Assembly (NCBI GenBank): GCA_028818375.1
Contig: JAPPOB010000010.1
Location: 1,302,001 to 1,366,000, forward strand
Source of the DNA: Anaerolineaceae bacterium
Lineage (GTDB): Bacteria; Chloroflexota; Anaerolineae; Aggregatilineales; Phototrophicaceae
Reading direction: 5' to 3'
Length of the DNA: 64,000 nucleotides
Position numbers and translations under genes: made by a program. Shown in pieces: positions 34,051 to 43,096 of the stretch (position 1 is the first letter of the stretch; each line of letters opens with the position of its first letter). The notes under the pieces are model-generated. The model was not told the DNA's origin. It saw nothing but the letters and a program-made list of their open reading frames with translations, and made no database searches.

Positions 34051-35956
34051 CGTCGCCCTCCACGCGCAGGGCGTAGACCTGCGCGCCGTCCCGCTCGAAA
34101 ACCGGAGTCAGATAAAGGGCCTCCGCCACGGTCGAGGCTATGGGCAGCTTCCAGGCGTCGGGCTGGTGCCAGCGCCAGGCCTGGCCGAAGCTCTCCGGCG
34201 CCGCCACGATCTGCGGCACCAGCACGTAGTCAATGCCGGCCTCGATCAACGCCGCTTCCTGCGCCGGGTCGGCGGGGTCCAGCCAGAAGGCGCGCAGTCG
34301 CTCCTGCTCGGCCCGGCTGGCCGCGTCGCCGCGGAAGAAGGGCTGGCCGCGATAGTAGACACTGTCGCGCTCGCTGATCACCGCCGCCCAGTCGCCTTCC
34401 CAGGAACTGCCCAACTCGCTGCCGGGGAAGTTGAGCACGCGTGCGTCGGGCGGCGTGCTCTCGCGCAGCCAGGCCATGGCGGCCACGTCGGCCTCCGAGG
34501 CGAAGACGCCGTGCACGCCGATTCGCCCCTTGCTTAAGGCCAGCAAATGCGACGGGAAGAGCAGCGCGCCCGCCACCAGCAAAAAGGCGAGGGCCAGCAT
34601 GGCCCGGCCCGCGCGTCGCCACGGCCAGCCCGGCCGGCGCGCCTCGACCCTGTGCCAAAGCGCCAGCAGGCCCTGCCCGGCCAGCAGGCTGAGGGGGATG
34701 ATCGGCCCGTGCCAGGCGATGCTGAAGGGATAATCGTAGTGGAAGAGCGGCAGCCAGGGCGCGATGCGCTCGCTGACGCCGAGAAAGGCGAAATCAGCGC
34801 AGAGCAGCAACCAGCCGAGCGCCAGCAGGGTCGCCTGTTGCTGGTGTCGCCAGCCCGCCCGCGCCCCGATCAGCGCCAGCGGCCAGCTCCAGACCCCGTG
34901 AAAGACGAGCATCGTCAGGGCGTATGAGGTACTGCGCGTGAAGGGCGAGACGATCTCCCCGCCCAGCAGCGGGATGATGCGCAGCAGCCAGGGGCTGATG
35001 AGCAGCAGGGCCAGCAGCGGCGCGCCGAGCAGCAACAGGAGCCAGCGCCGCGGCTCCGGTCGGGGCTCGCCCGCCCACATACCAACCAGCCAGGGGCCGA
35101 AGCCAAGGGCCAGGATGATGGTGGTGTCCGGATGGGAAAGGGCAACGGCGGCCAGGAACAGACCGGCGCAGGCCAGGTCGATGCGCTCGCCGTCGCGCTG
35201 GTAGCGCAGCGCGCAGAGCACGAAGCCCTGGGCAAAGACCAGCGCCAGCAGGGTCGTGTAGTGCGAGTCGAGGAAGGCGAGGTACAGGCCCAGGCCGCCG
35301 CCCATGGCCAGGGCCACGGCGCGCCCCAGGTCGCGGCCGCCAAGGTCTCCCCCCAGGTCATGGGCCAGCCAGACGTTGATCAGGCCCAGCACCGCCGCGA
35401 AGGCGAACATCACCTGATGCAGGGGATGGCCCAGCTTTTCGCTGAGCCAGGCCACGAGGGCGCTGAACCCCGGCGCGTAGAGGTAGTCGATCTCCGGGTG
35501 AAAGGGCGCCAGGCTGTCCAGGCTGCCGCCCAGACGGGTCATCAATGCCAGGTAGCCGAAACCCTGCGCGTCGGTGTCCGGCGGGGCAGGCAGCAGCGTG
35601 ACCGGCAGGGCGAAGAGCGCGGCCGCCAGCGCGAACAGGGCCAGTTCCGTCCTGCCCGGCCAGGTCAGGTCGGCGTCAGCGGCGTCCTCGCCCGCGCGCG
35701 CGCGGGCCAGGTGCCCCCGCCCCAGAGTCCCGCCCAGCAGCACCGCGGTGACCAGCGCGAAGAGCAGATAGTCGATGATCAGGGTGTCCCAGCCGAACAA
35801 CATCGTCCAGGCCAGCGCGCCACAGAGCACCAGCGCCAGGGTCAGCGCCGCGCCCAGACCAATGCGCGCCTTGCCACCGGGCAGGGCCGGAGCCAGCAGG
35901 GCGCCGGTGCCCAGCAGCACACTGCCCACGATGAACATGATCGAGAGCGGGACCAT
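34043..35956 (-). CDS. Polytopic membrane protein, glycosyltransferase-like
   Basis: 637 aa with about 13 hydrophobic helices over the first ~480 residues and a soluble C-terminal part (~500-637, e.g. FASEADVAAMAWLRESTPPD and RVLNFPGSELGSSWEG). LLPAPPDTDAQGFGYLAL after helix four carries acidic residues in the position of GT-C active loops; a C-type glycosyltransferase is likely but unproven. A TATACT box (35969-35964) ends only 7 bases before ATG 35956, so the transcript may be leaderless, or translation may start at the ATG of codon 7. Confidence 0.72.
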   Translation of the reverse strand: MVPLSIMFIVGSVLLGTGALLAPALPGGKARIGLGAALTLALVLCGALAWTMLFGWDTLIIDYLLFALVTAVLLGGTLGRGHLARARAGEDAADADLTWPGRTELALFALAAALFALPVTLLPAPPDTDAQGFGYLALMTRLGGSLDSLAPFHPEIDYLYAPGFSALVAWLSEKLGHPLHQVMFAFAAVLGLINVWLAHDLGGDLGGRDLGRAVALAMGGGLGLYLAFLDSHYTTLLALVFAQGFVLCALRYQRDGERIDLACAGLFLAAVALSHPDTTIILALGFGPWLVGMWAGEPRPEPRRWLLLLLGAPLLALLLISPWLLRIIPLLGGEIVSPFTRSTSYALTMLVFHGVWSWPLALIGARAGWRHQQQATLLALGWLLLCADFAFLGVSERIAPWLPLFHYDYPFSIAWHGPIIPLSLLAGQGLLALWHRVEARRPGWPWRRAGRAMLALAFLLVAGALLFPSHLLALSKGRIGVHGVFASEADVAAMAWLRESTPPDARVLNFPGSELGSSWEGDWAAVISERDSVYYRGQPFFRGDAASRAEQERLRAFWLDPADPAQEAALIEAGIDYVLVPQIVAAPESFGQAWRWHQPDAWKLPIASTVAEALYLTPVFERDGAQVYALRVEGDDG

Positions 35957-35989
35957 CGGGCGCAGTATAGCAGGCGCCGCCCGCGGTCT

Positions 35990-36018
35990 CTGGCAACAGG
36001 CAGCGTTTATGCTATCCT
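35990..36018 (+). promoter_or_regulatory. Promoter of the peptide-binding protein gene
   Basis: CTGGCA (35990-35995), 17-base spacer, TATCCT (36013-36018). The ATG of the binding protein follows at 36047 with CCGGAGG just upstream. Confidence 0.5.
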
Positions 36019-36046
36019 GAACCCGGCCGACAACCGGAGGTTCCCC

Positions 36047-37762
36047 ATGAAACGATTTGTTGTCCGGGCGTCCCTGTTCCTGCTCATCGCGTCAACAGGC
36101 TTCGGCCCGGCAACAGGCCAGGACGAAGACGCCGATACGCTCAACATCCTCTATTGGCAGGCCGTTTCCATCCTCAACCCGTATCTCGCCGGTGGCACCA
36201 AGGACCTGGAGGCCGCCTCGCTCGTGCTTGAGCCGCTGGCCTACATCAATCCGGACGGGATCCTTGTGCCCGTGCTGGCCACCGCGATTCCCGCCCTGGA
36301 TAATGGCGGCATTGCCGAAGACCTGACCTCGATCACCTGGCGTCTCAGGGAAAACGTCTATTTCTCGGATGGCAAACCCCTGACGCCCGACGACGTGGTT
36401 TTCTCCTGGAGGTATTGCACGAACCCCGGGGCCGGGTGTTCCGGTCTGCGCTGGTTTGAGGATGTCGTTCTGGTTGAAGCGGTCGACGAGTACGCAGTCC
36501 GGATTCGTTTCAGCAAGCCCAAACCCTATCCCTACGCGCCCTTCGTCGGCGAAGGCTCGGTCGTGCTGCACAGCGGGCAGTTCGCCGATTGCCTCGGCAG
36601 CGGCGCACCGACCTGTACGGCGCAAAACTTCGGCCCCCTGGGCACGGGTCCCTACGTCGTGGACGAGTTTCGCGCCAACGACGTGGTGACCTTTACGGCC
36701 AACCCGCTCTACCGTGAGTCGGGCAAGCCTCACTTTTCCCGCGTCGTCATCAAGGGCGGTGGCGACGCGGAGTCCAGTGCGCGCGCCGTGCTGGAGACGG
36801 GCGAGGCCGATTACGCGTGGAATCTGCAGGTCGCGCATCAAGTGCTGGACGCCATGGCACAGGCCGGGCACGGCCGTATCGAGGTGGGCTTCGCCACCCA
36901 CATCGAACGCCTGCTGCTTAACCAGACCAATCCCTCGCCGGACCTGCCACCGGAGACCCGCTCCATCGACCCGGTCAACAACCCGCATCCCTTCCTCACC
37001 AACGCGGCCGTGCGCAAGGCGCTTTCCATGGCCATTGACCGCCATGTCCTCGCCGGCCAGCTTTATGGCGAGGCCGGTTTGCCGACCTGCAACCTCATCA
37101 ACGCCCCGCCCCACAACGTCTCGCCCAACAATGACGCCTGTCTGGCCCAGGACATCGCCGGCGCCAATGCCCTGCTGGATGAAGCCGGCATTCTCGACAG
37201 CGACGGCGACGGCGTGCGCGAACTGGACGGCGCGCCCCTGCGCATCCACTACCGGACCTCGACCAACGCCCTGCGTCAGGACACCCAGTCCCTCATCAAA
37301 CAATGGTGGGGCCAGATCGGCGTCGAGACCGGGCTGGACAATGTCAGCGGCGCGGTCTTTTTCGGCGCGGACCCGGCCAGCCCGGATACTTACTACAAGT
37401 TTTACGCCGACGTTCAGATGTGGACCACCTCCACCGGTTCACCGGATGCCGAGGCCTTTCTCGCCGGCTGGCTCTGTGGCGATAACCCCGCCCCGAACAA
37501 CAACTGGCTGGGGCGCAACGTCACGCGTCACTGTGACCCCGCCTTCGACGAGCTGTTTGGACAATTGCGACGCGCCGGTGACCCGGCGCAGCGAGCGCTT
37601 GTGACCATTCAACTGAACGACCTGCTGGTCGCCGGTGGCGTGGTTATCCCGCTGATCTATCGCGCCAGCGTCTCCGGCGTCTCCAACCGACTGGAAGGCG
37701 TGTGGGTGAACGCCTGGGACACGGAACTGTGGAACATCGAGGACTGGACGCGCAAGTCCTGA
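36047..37762 (+). CDS. Peptide ABC transporter substrate-binding protein (family 5)
   Basis: 571 aa from ATG 36047, which has a CCGGAGG ribosome-binding site; the open frame upstream is spurious. A signal peptide (KRFVVRASLFLLIASTGFGP) without a lipobox suggests a secreted or anchored form. SBP_bac_5 features: ITWRLRENVYFSDGKPLTPDDVVFSWRY, GTGPYVVDEF, and AVRKALSMAIDRHVLA followed by LLDEAGILDSDGDGVRELDG. Captures oligopeptides or similar solutes for an importer. No permease genes lie beside it; the two Dpp-type ATPases are 6 kb downstream. Confidence 0.92.
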   Translation: MKRFVVRASLFLLIASTGFGPATGQDEDADTLNILYWQAVSILNPYLAGGTKDLEAASLVLEPLAYINPDGILVPVLATAIPALDNGGIAEDLTSITWRLRENVYFSDGKPLTPDDVVFSWRYCTNPGAGCSGLRWFEDVVLVEAVDEYAVRIRFSKPKPYPYAPFVGEGSVVLHSGQFADCLGSGAPTCTAQNFGPLGTGPYVVDEFRANDVVTFTANPLYRESGKPHFSRVVIKGGGDAESSARAVLETGEADYAWNLQVAHQVLDAMAQAGHGRIEVGFATHIERLLLNQTNPSPDLPPETRSIDPVNNPHPFLTNAAVRKALSMAIDRHVLAGQLYGEAGLPTCNLINAPPHNVSPNNDACLAQDIAGANALLDEAGILDSDGDGVRELDGAPLRIHYRTSTNALRQDTQSLIKQWWGQIGVETGLDNVSGAVFFGADPASPDTYYKFYADVQMWTTSTGSPDAEAFLAGWLCGDNPAPNNNWLGRNVTRHCDPAFDELFGQLRRAGDPAQRALVTIQLNDLLVAGGVVIPLIYRASVSGVSNRLEGVWVNAWDTELWNIEDWTRKS

Positions 37763-37883
37763 CCCTCGTCGCTTCAGCAACAACCTGACGGGCGGACTGC
37801 GGTTCGCCCACCACGTCTTTCTCCACTTGACACGCGCCGCCGGCGCGTCAACATTCGGGCCAGGACAACCCGGGACAGTCACC

Positions 37884-38423
37884 ATGCCCCTGGCCATCGT
37901 CGCCTCCACCAACCCGGTCAAGATTGAGGCCCTGCGCCTGGCCTTGACGCGCCTGCTGCCGCAGCAGACCTGGCGGGTGCAAGGCCACGACCTGCCCTCC
38001 GGCGTGGCCGACCAGCCCATGAGCGACGCCGAGACCCTGCAGGGCGCACTCAATCGCGCCCGCCGCGCCAGAGAGGCCGTGCCTCAGGCGCAGCTCTGGC
38101 TGGGCATCGAAGGGGGGATCGAGGAAATCGACGGGCGTTTGCGCTGCTTCGCCTGGGTGCAAATGCTGGCGCCGGAACGCAACGGTCGCAGCCGCACGGC
38201 CACCCACGACCTGCCCGAAGAGGTCGCGCAACTGGTGCGCGCCGGCCATGAACTGGGCCACGCCAACGACCGGGTCTTCGGCAGGCACAACAGCAAGCAG
38301 GGCAGCGGCTCGGTGGGCCTGCTCACCGGCGACGCCCTGACGCGCCGCGACTACTACGCCCAGGCCGTCCTGCTGGCGCTCATCCCCCTGCGCAACCGGG
38401 ACCTCCACTTCTGCGATCCATGA
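37884..38423 (+). CDS. yjjX: YjjX/DUF84-type inosine/xanthosine triphosphatase
   Basis: 179 aa from ATG 37884. Family motifs ASTNPVKIEALRLAL at the N-terminus, GVADQPMSDAETLQGALNRA, GIEGGIEE and GSGSVGLLTGDALTRRDYYAQAV match the non-canonical purine NTP phosphatase YjjX. It removes ITP/XTP from the nucleotide pool. The stop codon overlaps the prmC start as ATGA, so the two are translated together. Confidence 0.9.
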   Translation: MPLAIVASTNPVKIEALRLALTRLLPQQTWRVQGHDLPSGVADQPMSDAETLQGALNRARRAREAVPQAQLWLGIEGGIEEIDGRLRCFAWVQMLAPERNGRSRTATHDLPEEVAQLVRAGHELGHANDRVFGRHNSKQGSGSVGLLTGDALTRRDYYAQAVLLALIPLRNRDLHFCDP

Positions 38424-39256
38424 AAACCGTGGCCGCGGCCCTGCGCGCGGCGACGCAGTCCCTGCAGGCCCGCAGCGACACGGACGCGCTCGACGCCCAG
38501 GTGCTGCTGGCCGAGGTCTGCGGGCGGGACCGCGCCTGGCTACTGGCCCATGGCGACCGACCCCTGACCCCGCCCCAGGCGCGGCGCTTCTCCGCTCTCG
38601 TGGCGCGCCGCGCGCAGGGCGAGCCCCTGGCCTATATCCGCCGCCGCCAGGCCTTCTTCGACCGCGACTTCCACGTGTCGCCGGCCGTGCTCATCCCGCG
38701 GCCTGAGAGCGAGCTGCTGCTCGAACTGGCCCTGGCCCATGCGCCTCCAGATTTCAGCGGAACTGTGGCGGAAATCGGCGCGGGCAGCGGCGCCCTGGGG
38801 ATCGCATTTGCCACGCTGCGCCCCCGCGCCCGCGTCATCCTGACGGACATCAGCCCGGCGGCGCTGACCGTGGCGCGCGTCAACGCCCGCCGCAACGGCG
38901 TGAACCCGACCTTTCTCCAGGGCGATCTGCTGCTACCCCTGCTGGCGCGCGGCGAGCGCGTGGACCTGCTACTGGCCAACCTGCCTTACGTCCGCAGCGA
39001 GGACCTGCCAGGGCTGGAAGTCAGCCGCCACGAGCCCTGGATCGCCCTGGACGGCGGAGCGGAGGGCCTGGACCTCATCCGGCGGCTACTGCGGGACCTG
39101 CCGCGCGTCTGTCAACCCGGCGCGTTGGCCCTGCTTGAGATCGGCATGCTGCAGGGCGCGGAGGCGCTGCGCCTCGCCAGGGCCCTGCGGCCGCGTCAGG
39201 TGCGGGTGTTGCCGGACCTGGCCGGCCTCGACCGTGTGCTGTACGTGCACCTGTAG
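38420..39256 (+). CDS. prmC: Release factor glutamine methyltransferase PrmC (HemK)
   Basis: 278 aa. Methylates the GGQ glutamine of release factors RF1/RF2 with S-adenosylmethionine. N-terminal helical domain (DALDAQVLLAEVCGRDRAWLLAH), then PLAYIRRRQAFFDRDFHV and IPRPESELLLELAL, SAM motif I AEIGAGSGALGIAFA, and the catalytic tetrapeptide NLPYVRSEDL in place of NPPY. The Asn and Tyr that bind the substrate glutamine are kept. Other N5-glutamine methyltransferases are the alternative, but length and motifs favour PrmC. Confidence 0.9.
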   Translation: MKTVAAALRAATQSLQARSDTDALDAQVLLAEVCGRDRAWLLAHGDRPLTPPQARRFSALVARRAQGEPLAYIRRRQAFFDRDFHVSPAVLIPRPESELLLELALAHAPPDFSGTVAEIGAGSGALGIAFATLRPRARVILTDISPAALTVARVNARRNGVNPTFLQGDLLLPLLARGERVDLLLANLPYVRSEDLPGLEVSRHEPWIALDGGAEGLDLIRRLLRDLPRVCQPGALALLEIGMLQGAEALRLARALRPRQVRVLPDLAGLDRVLYVHL

Positions 39257-39274
39257 TGACACGAAATCCAGGCG

Positions 39275-39344
39275 CCTGTCCAGCGTGCAGGTGAAATGCC
39301 CTTCGTTGTTCGCGCGGTTGTTCCCGGGGATCTCGCCATCATGG
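39275..39344 (-). pseudogene. Degenerate duplicate of the 3' end of the neighbouring lipoprotein gene
   Basis: These 70 bases match 39376-39445, inside the lipoprotein gene, at about 62 of 70 positions and without gaps. The encoded peptide HDGEIPGNNRANNEGHFTCTL parallels the lipoprotein's HDGAIPENNRTDNEGHFTYTL. No further homology extends upstream, so it is a tandem-duplication remnant between prmC and the lipoprotein gene. Confidence 0.75.
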
Positions 39345-39363
39345 CAAAATCCGGGTGCCACGT

Positions 39364-40572
39364 CTAGCAACTGGCCCTGTCCAGCGTGTAGGTGAAATGC
39401 CCTTCGTTGTCCGTGCGGTTATTCTCGGGGATTGCGCCATCGTGGTTGACAATTGCCCTGAGAATGTGCTCTTCCCCGTGATGGAATGTGATCGTCATTT
39501 CGGCGCTGGCGCTCACCGTCTGGCCGGGGCCAACGGGCGGGAAGGTGCCGTGTGCAATGGCTTCAAAGCCATCCAGTCGGGCTCCCCCCCTGGTGGCGAA
39601 GTCCTGGAAGCGCACGCTGCCGCCCGGCGAGTGAGACGAACCTAAATTGGCCACGTCGATCTCCACCCGGAAGCCGACGCCGCAGGTGATTCTCCCGCCC
39701 GCAGCCGTGTGACGCATGCTGCCGGCCACCAGATTGACGTCACCGACGGGCGCGACCGGCGCAGCGGTCGGCGGGATGGCCGTGGGTTGCGGAAGGGGCG
39801 GCCCCCAGATCGCCGGCAGGTCGTCGATGTTGTCGCTGATGTCCAGCAGGCTGCCGAAGACCCAGCCCTCGCCGTTGTAATACTTGATCTTGTACCAGGT
39901 CCTGTGAATGTTGACCGCCATCAGTTCGACCTGGTCACCGGCACCGATGCTGCCAATCGGCGGCGCGAAGCGCGTGTCCGGGCCGGCGCGCACGTAGGCG
40001 CCGCGCAGCACCCGCGCCATCGGCTGGTCGGAGGTGGGTTCCGGTACCGTGGTGGGCGCGGCAGGCGGCGGCGGCTCTTCGGGCTCCTGCGCTGCCTCCC
40101 CGTTGGCCTCCGTCTCCGCCGAACTGTCGCCGGGCCCGCGGTCACCTGACAGCCCGCCCTGGCCGATCACCGTCACGGTGACGCTGGCGGGGGCGCTGCT
40201 ACTGCCATCGCTGCGCGCGGCGATCACGCTCAGCAAATGCGCGCCGGCGCCGGAGGCGGTCCAGCTGCTGGAAACGATGAAGGTGGCGGCGCCGTCGCTG
40301 TTGGGGCTGGCCTGCGAATCGAAGAGCTGGTTGTCCACGGCAAAATCCACCCGCGCCAGGTCCGCGCCGGCGTTGCGCACCTGCACCTGAATGTTGACCG
40401 CCACGCCCTCAAGATAGGTCGAGTTGGGCATGGGCGACAGGACCTGCACCTGCGGCGGGCCGCTGATCTCTTCCACTTGCGGGCCGGGCGACACGGTCAG
40501 GTTGCAGGCGACCAGCAGGGGCAACAAGACGAGCGCAGACAGGGCTACCGCAGAGTTCGCGAATGGCCTCAT
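39364..40572 (-). CDS. Surface lipoprotein with SH3-like and CARDB-like domains
   Basis: 402 aa. Lipobox LLVAC (Cys ~22) after a signal peptide. A beta domain (PQVQVLSPMPNSTYLEGVAV...LFDSQASP) is followed by an acidic/Pro linker, an SH3-like domain (RVLRGAYVRAGPDTRFAP...GDQVELMAVN...WYKIKYYNGEGWV, ~175-245) and a C-terminal CARDB-type domain (VANLGSSHSPGGSV...NRTDNEGHFTYTL). SH3b domains of this type bind wall or surface ligands. GGGAG eight bases upstream supports ATG 40572. The 3' end has a partial duplicate downstream. Confidence 0.85.
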   Translation of the reverse strand: MRPFANSAVALSALVLLPLLVACNLTVSPGPQVEEISGPPQVQVLSPMPNSTYLEGVAVNIQVQVRNAGADLARVDFAVDNQLFDSQASPNSDGAATFIVSSSWTASGAGAHLLSVIAARSDGSSSAPASVTVTVIGQGGLSGDRGPGDSSAETEANGEAAQEPEEPPPPAAPTTVPEPTSDQPMARVLRGAYVRAGPDTRFAPPIGSIGAGDQVELMAVNIHRTWYKIKYYNGEGWVFGSLLDISDNIDDLPAIWGPPLPQPTAIPPTAAPVAPVGDVNLVAGSMRHTAAGGRITCGVGFRVEIDVANLGSSHSPGGSVRFQDFATRGGARLDGFEAIAHGTFPPVGPGQTVSASAEMTITFHHGEEHILRAIVNHDGAIPENNRTDNEGHFTYTLDRASC

Positions 40573-40651
40573 GGTGGTTCTCCCGTGCCCGCAGGCAACC
40601 TGCCTTGCCTCTATCCTGCCGCAGACCGGGATTCAACGCAAGTGGGCAGGA

Positions 40652-40912
40652 TTAGAGGCTGTGAAAGACGCCGGTCTCCAGCACGTCTACCGGCACGCCC
40701 TCCAGTTCCCGCGGCACGAGTTCGGCCGTCGCCAGGCTGGCGCGCGGCAGCTTGCGCGCCACCATCACGACCAGCGCGACCTGGTCCGTGAACTGGCCCT
40801 GGCGCTTGCGCAGGCCGACGGCCGTCCCCACCACATTCGGCAGGGCCATCAACTGCTCGTTGTACTTCTCCTGAATGCGGATCGCCCGGCGCGTCTGCCG
40901 GTCCTGGTCCAT
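40652..40912 (-). CDS. Stand-alone homologue of the N-terminal domain of the adjacent protease
   Basis: 86 aa. Residues ~25-82 (NVVGTAVGLRK...QVALVVMVARKLP...LVPRELEGVPVDVLETG) align with residues ~20-78 of the protease encoded 9 bases upstream (NVVGVAVGNKG...AVVVLVERKLP...RVPRSIDGIRTDVYEVG). A small alpha/beta domain of unknown function, made here as a separate protein. No signal peptide. Roles as regulator, inhibitor or folding partner of the protease are possible; none is demonstrated. Confidence 0.8.
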   Translation of the reverse strand: MDQDRQTRRAIRIQEKYNEQLMALPNVVGTAVGLRKRQGQFTDQVALVVMVARKLPRASLATAELVPRELEGVPVDVLETGVFHSL

Positions 40913-40921
40913 GGCGGCTCC

Positions 40922-41998
40922 TCAGAGAGTCACGTCCAGCGCTTCCAGCAAGGGCCGGATCGGCGTGAAGATTGTCGCCTGGGTGGAACCGGCGAAGAGC
41001 AGCCCGACCGCCACCCTGTCCTGGGCATCCACGACCAGCGCGCCGGAATCGCCGCCGAGGCTCATCGGCGTCGACAGCACCTGGCCGGTGAAACGCGCCG
41101 ACTTCTTGCCATAGGAAACGTTGACGGTGGCGTTCAACAGCATGACCTTCCCCCTGGTCAGGTCGGTGGTGCGCCCGGTCTTGCGCACGGCCATGCCCAG
41201 TCTCGCCGTACGGGTGCCGCGCACACGGCCGATGCCGCGAATGTCGGCGTTGAACATCGCCAGGTCCACCGGTCGCGCCAGCGCCGCGTCGAAATTGTTG
41301 CCGCTGGACAGGGCCGCCTGCTGCGCGGCCAGCGCCGACTCCGGCGCGATGGCGGTCTGCACGCGCCAGTCCGAGCCGTAGAGTTTGTTCATGGTGTTGA
41401 TCATGTTCACCAGAATGCGCAGAAAGCGACCGGCGTTGTTGGCGGGCCGGACGCGTCGCGTCGGTTGCCGCCGGGGCGGCGGCTCGCCGATGAAGTGCAA
41501 GGGGATGAATCGCTCCAGATGCGCCACCACATCGGCCGGGTTTTTGCCGCCGTCGCTCGGCGCGGGTTGCAACACGGGGTCACCGGAACGCGCGTCGTTG
41601 GCGTTGGCCAGCACGTGGTTGTTGGAAAGGATGAGACGTTCGCCGCTCAGGCGGTCGGTGACCAGCGTGCCCAGCGTGCCCGCCGTCACCTGGAAGTGGC
41701 CGATGCTGACACCGGCCGGCATGCTGGGTCGAAAGCGGTCGCGCGGGGTGGCCAGCGCGCGCAGGTAACCCACTTCATAAACGTCGGTGCGAATCCCGTC
41801 AATGGAGCGTGGCACGCGGTCACGCCGCGAGAGCGCCGCCACCGGCAGTTTGCGTTCCACCAGCACCACGACGGCCTGCTCCCCGTCGGTCTCGATCTTG
41901 CTGCCCTTGTTGCCCACCGCCACACCGACGACGTTGGCGCGACGCAGCAGGTCTCCCTGGGCTGCCCGCTGCGCCCGCAGCGCCTCTTCAACGCTCAT
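40922..41998 (-). CDS. Trypsin-like serine protease with an N-terminal domain shared with its neighbour
   Basis: 358 aa from ATG 41998 (GGGAG seven bases upstream). After a ~78-residue N-terminal domain, a chymotrypsin-fold catalytic domain shows the His in LILSNNHVLANAN, the probable Asp in NNFDAALARPVD and the Ser in GGDSGALVVD. No signal peptide is seen, so an intracellular or atypically exported enzyme is implied. The downstream 86-aa gene encodes only the N-terminal domain. Members in other bacteria are annotated as trypsin-like peptidases of unknown substrate. Confidence 0.85.
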   Translation of the reverse strand: MSVEEALRAQRAAQGDLLRRANVVGVAVGNKGSKIETDGEQAVVVLVERKLPVAALSRRDRVPRSIDGIRTDVYEVGYLRALATPRDRFRPSMPAGVSIGHFQVTAGTLGTLVTDRLSGERLILSNNHVLANANDARSGDPVLQPAPSDGGKNPADVVAHLERFIPLHFIGEPPPRRQPTRRVRPANNAGRFLRILVNMINTMNKLYGSDWRVQTAIAPESALAAQQAALSSGNNFDAALARPVDLAMFNADIRGIGRVRGTRTARLGMAVRKTGRTTDLTRGKVMLLNATVNVSYGKKSARFTGQVLSTPMSLGGDSGALVVDAQDRVAVGLLFAGSTQATIFTPIRPLLEALDVTL

Positions 41999-42112
41999 GC
42001 ATCCGCTCCCGCGGCCAGCGCCTGCGCGCCGCATTGTAGCATGTGCCGACCTGAATACTTTATGAACGTCCTGCACGGCGGGCGGCGACGCTGGTATGAT
42101 AGCCTCGTGCCG

Positions 42113-42904
42113 ATGCAGCGGAGAACCCTGCGCGTGACCCGATCCCCCTCCACCCTGCTGCTCCTGCCGGCCCTGTTCCTGCTGCTGGTCGCCTGCAGCA
42201 GCGGCCCGGAGCGCGAGATCAGCGTCGGCGAGACTCTGCTCGAGCGGGACTTTTCGGAGTCGAACAGCTTTGAGGAAGGCATCTACACCAACGCCTCGCT
42301 GCGCATCGACGACGGCCGTTACCTGATCCGCGTCAACAGCGGCGACAGCGAAATCTGGTGGGGGCAATGGGGCGACACCCTGGACAACGTGGTCATCGAC
42401 GTCGACGTAGAGCAGATCAGCGAGCGCGAGGAGGCCGCCTGGGGCGTGGCCTGCCGCCTGCGCGGCCAGGTCGGCCAGCAGATGGAGAGCGAGCCCCTGC
42501 TGGAGCTCCTGGCGCTTGGCGAGGCCGGCCAGGAGGACGATGGCCCGGACGTCGCGCTGGAGCCGCCGGCGGTGGCGGCCATCGCCAATGGCGACGGTTA
42601 TCTCTTTCTCATCCAGGGGAGCGGCAACTGGGGCATTTTCCGCGCGCGCGGCCGCGACGTCTTCCCCCTCAGCGACTGGACGGCCTCGGACCTGGTCCAG
42701 CGCGGCCCCGGCGCCCGCAACCACCTGCGCGCCGTCTGCGCCGACGACTACCTCGCTTTCTTCATCAACGAGGAGTTCGTGGCGGAAGTGGAGGACAACA
42801 GCTTCGCCAACGGCCAGGTCGGGCTGGCTGCAACCTCCTTCAATCGCCTGGGCGTCGAGGTGGGCTTCGAAAACCTGGTCGTCAGCGAGGCCATCAGCAG
42901 CTGA
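42113..42904 (+). CDS. Lipoprotein of unknown function
   Basis: 263 aa from ATG 42113 (or a GTG at 42134, which is better spaced from GGAGA). Signal peptide with lipobox LLLVACSS. The mature part resembles a lectin-like or laminin-G-like beta sandwich (ESNSFEEGIYTNASLRIDDG...IWWGQWGDTL and a C-terminal YLAFFINEEFVAEVEDN...FENLVVSEA), the pattern of DUF1080/concanavalin-type domains seen on Chloroflexota surfaces. Function unknown. Confidence 0.8.
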   Translation: MQRRTLRVTRSPSTLLLLPALFLLLVACSSGPEREISVGETLLERDFSESNSFEEGIYTNASLRIDDGRYLIRVNSGDSEIWWGQWGDTLDNVVIDVDVEQISEREEAAWGVACRLRGQVGQQMESEPLLELLALGEAGQEDDGPDVALEPPAVAAIANGDGYLFLIQGSGNWGIFRARGRDVFPLSDWTASDLVQRGPGARNHLRAVCADDYLAFFINEEFVAEVEDNSFANGQVGLAATSFNRLGVEVGFENLVVSEAISS

Positions 42905-42948
42905 ACGCGTCGCCAGGCTGCCAGAGCCGCAAGCCGGTCAGTCTCTTT

Positions 42949-42977
42949 TTGACAAAGCCGTAACACCCCCCTAAAAT
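42949..42977 (+). promoter_or_regulatory. Consensus promoter of the SWIM-domain gene
   Basis: Perfect TTGACA (42949-42954), 17-base spacer, TAAAAT (42972-42977). Transcription would start near 42984, leaving about 110 bases of leader before the ATG at 43097. This is one of the strongest promoters in the window. Confidence 0.8.
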
Positions 42978-43096
42978 GCGGCGCATGATACCCGGATGTT
43001 GTGACAGCAACGTTCGCAGGGTCCGACGACGCGCGCGGGGCACATTCCCGGCGCGTGTTTTGATTCCGTCCAAAGCGGCGGAACGGGGAGCCTTTT

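Noticed and set aside
40424..42112. Long upstream extension of the plus-strand lipoprotein frame
   Set aside because: It runs antisense through the protease and 86-aa genes; the lipoprotein signal peptide sets the start at 42113 or 42134.
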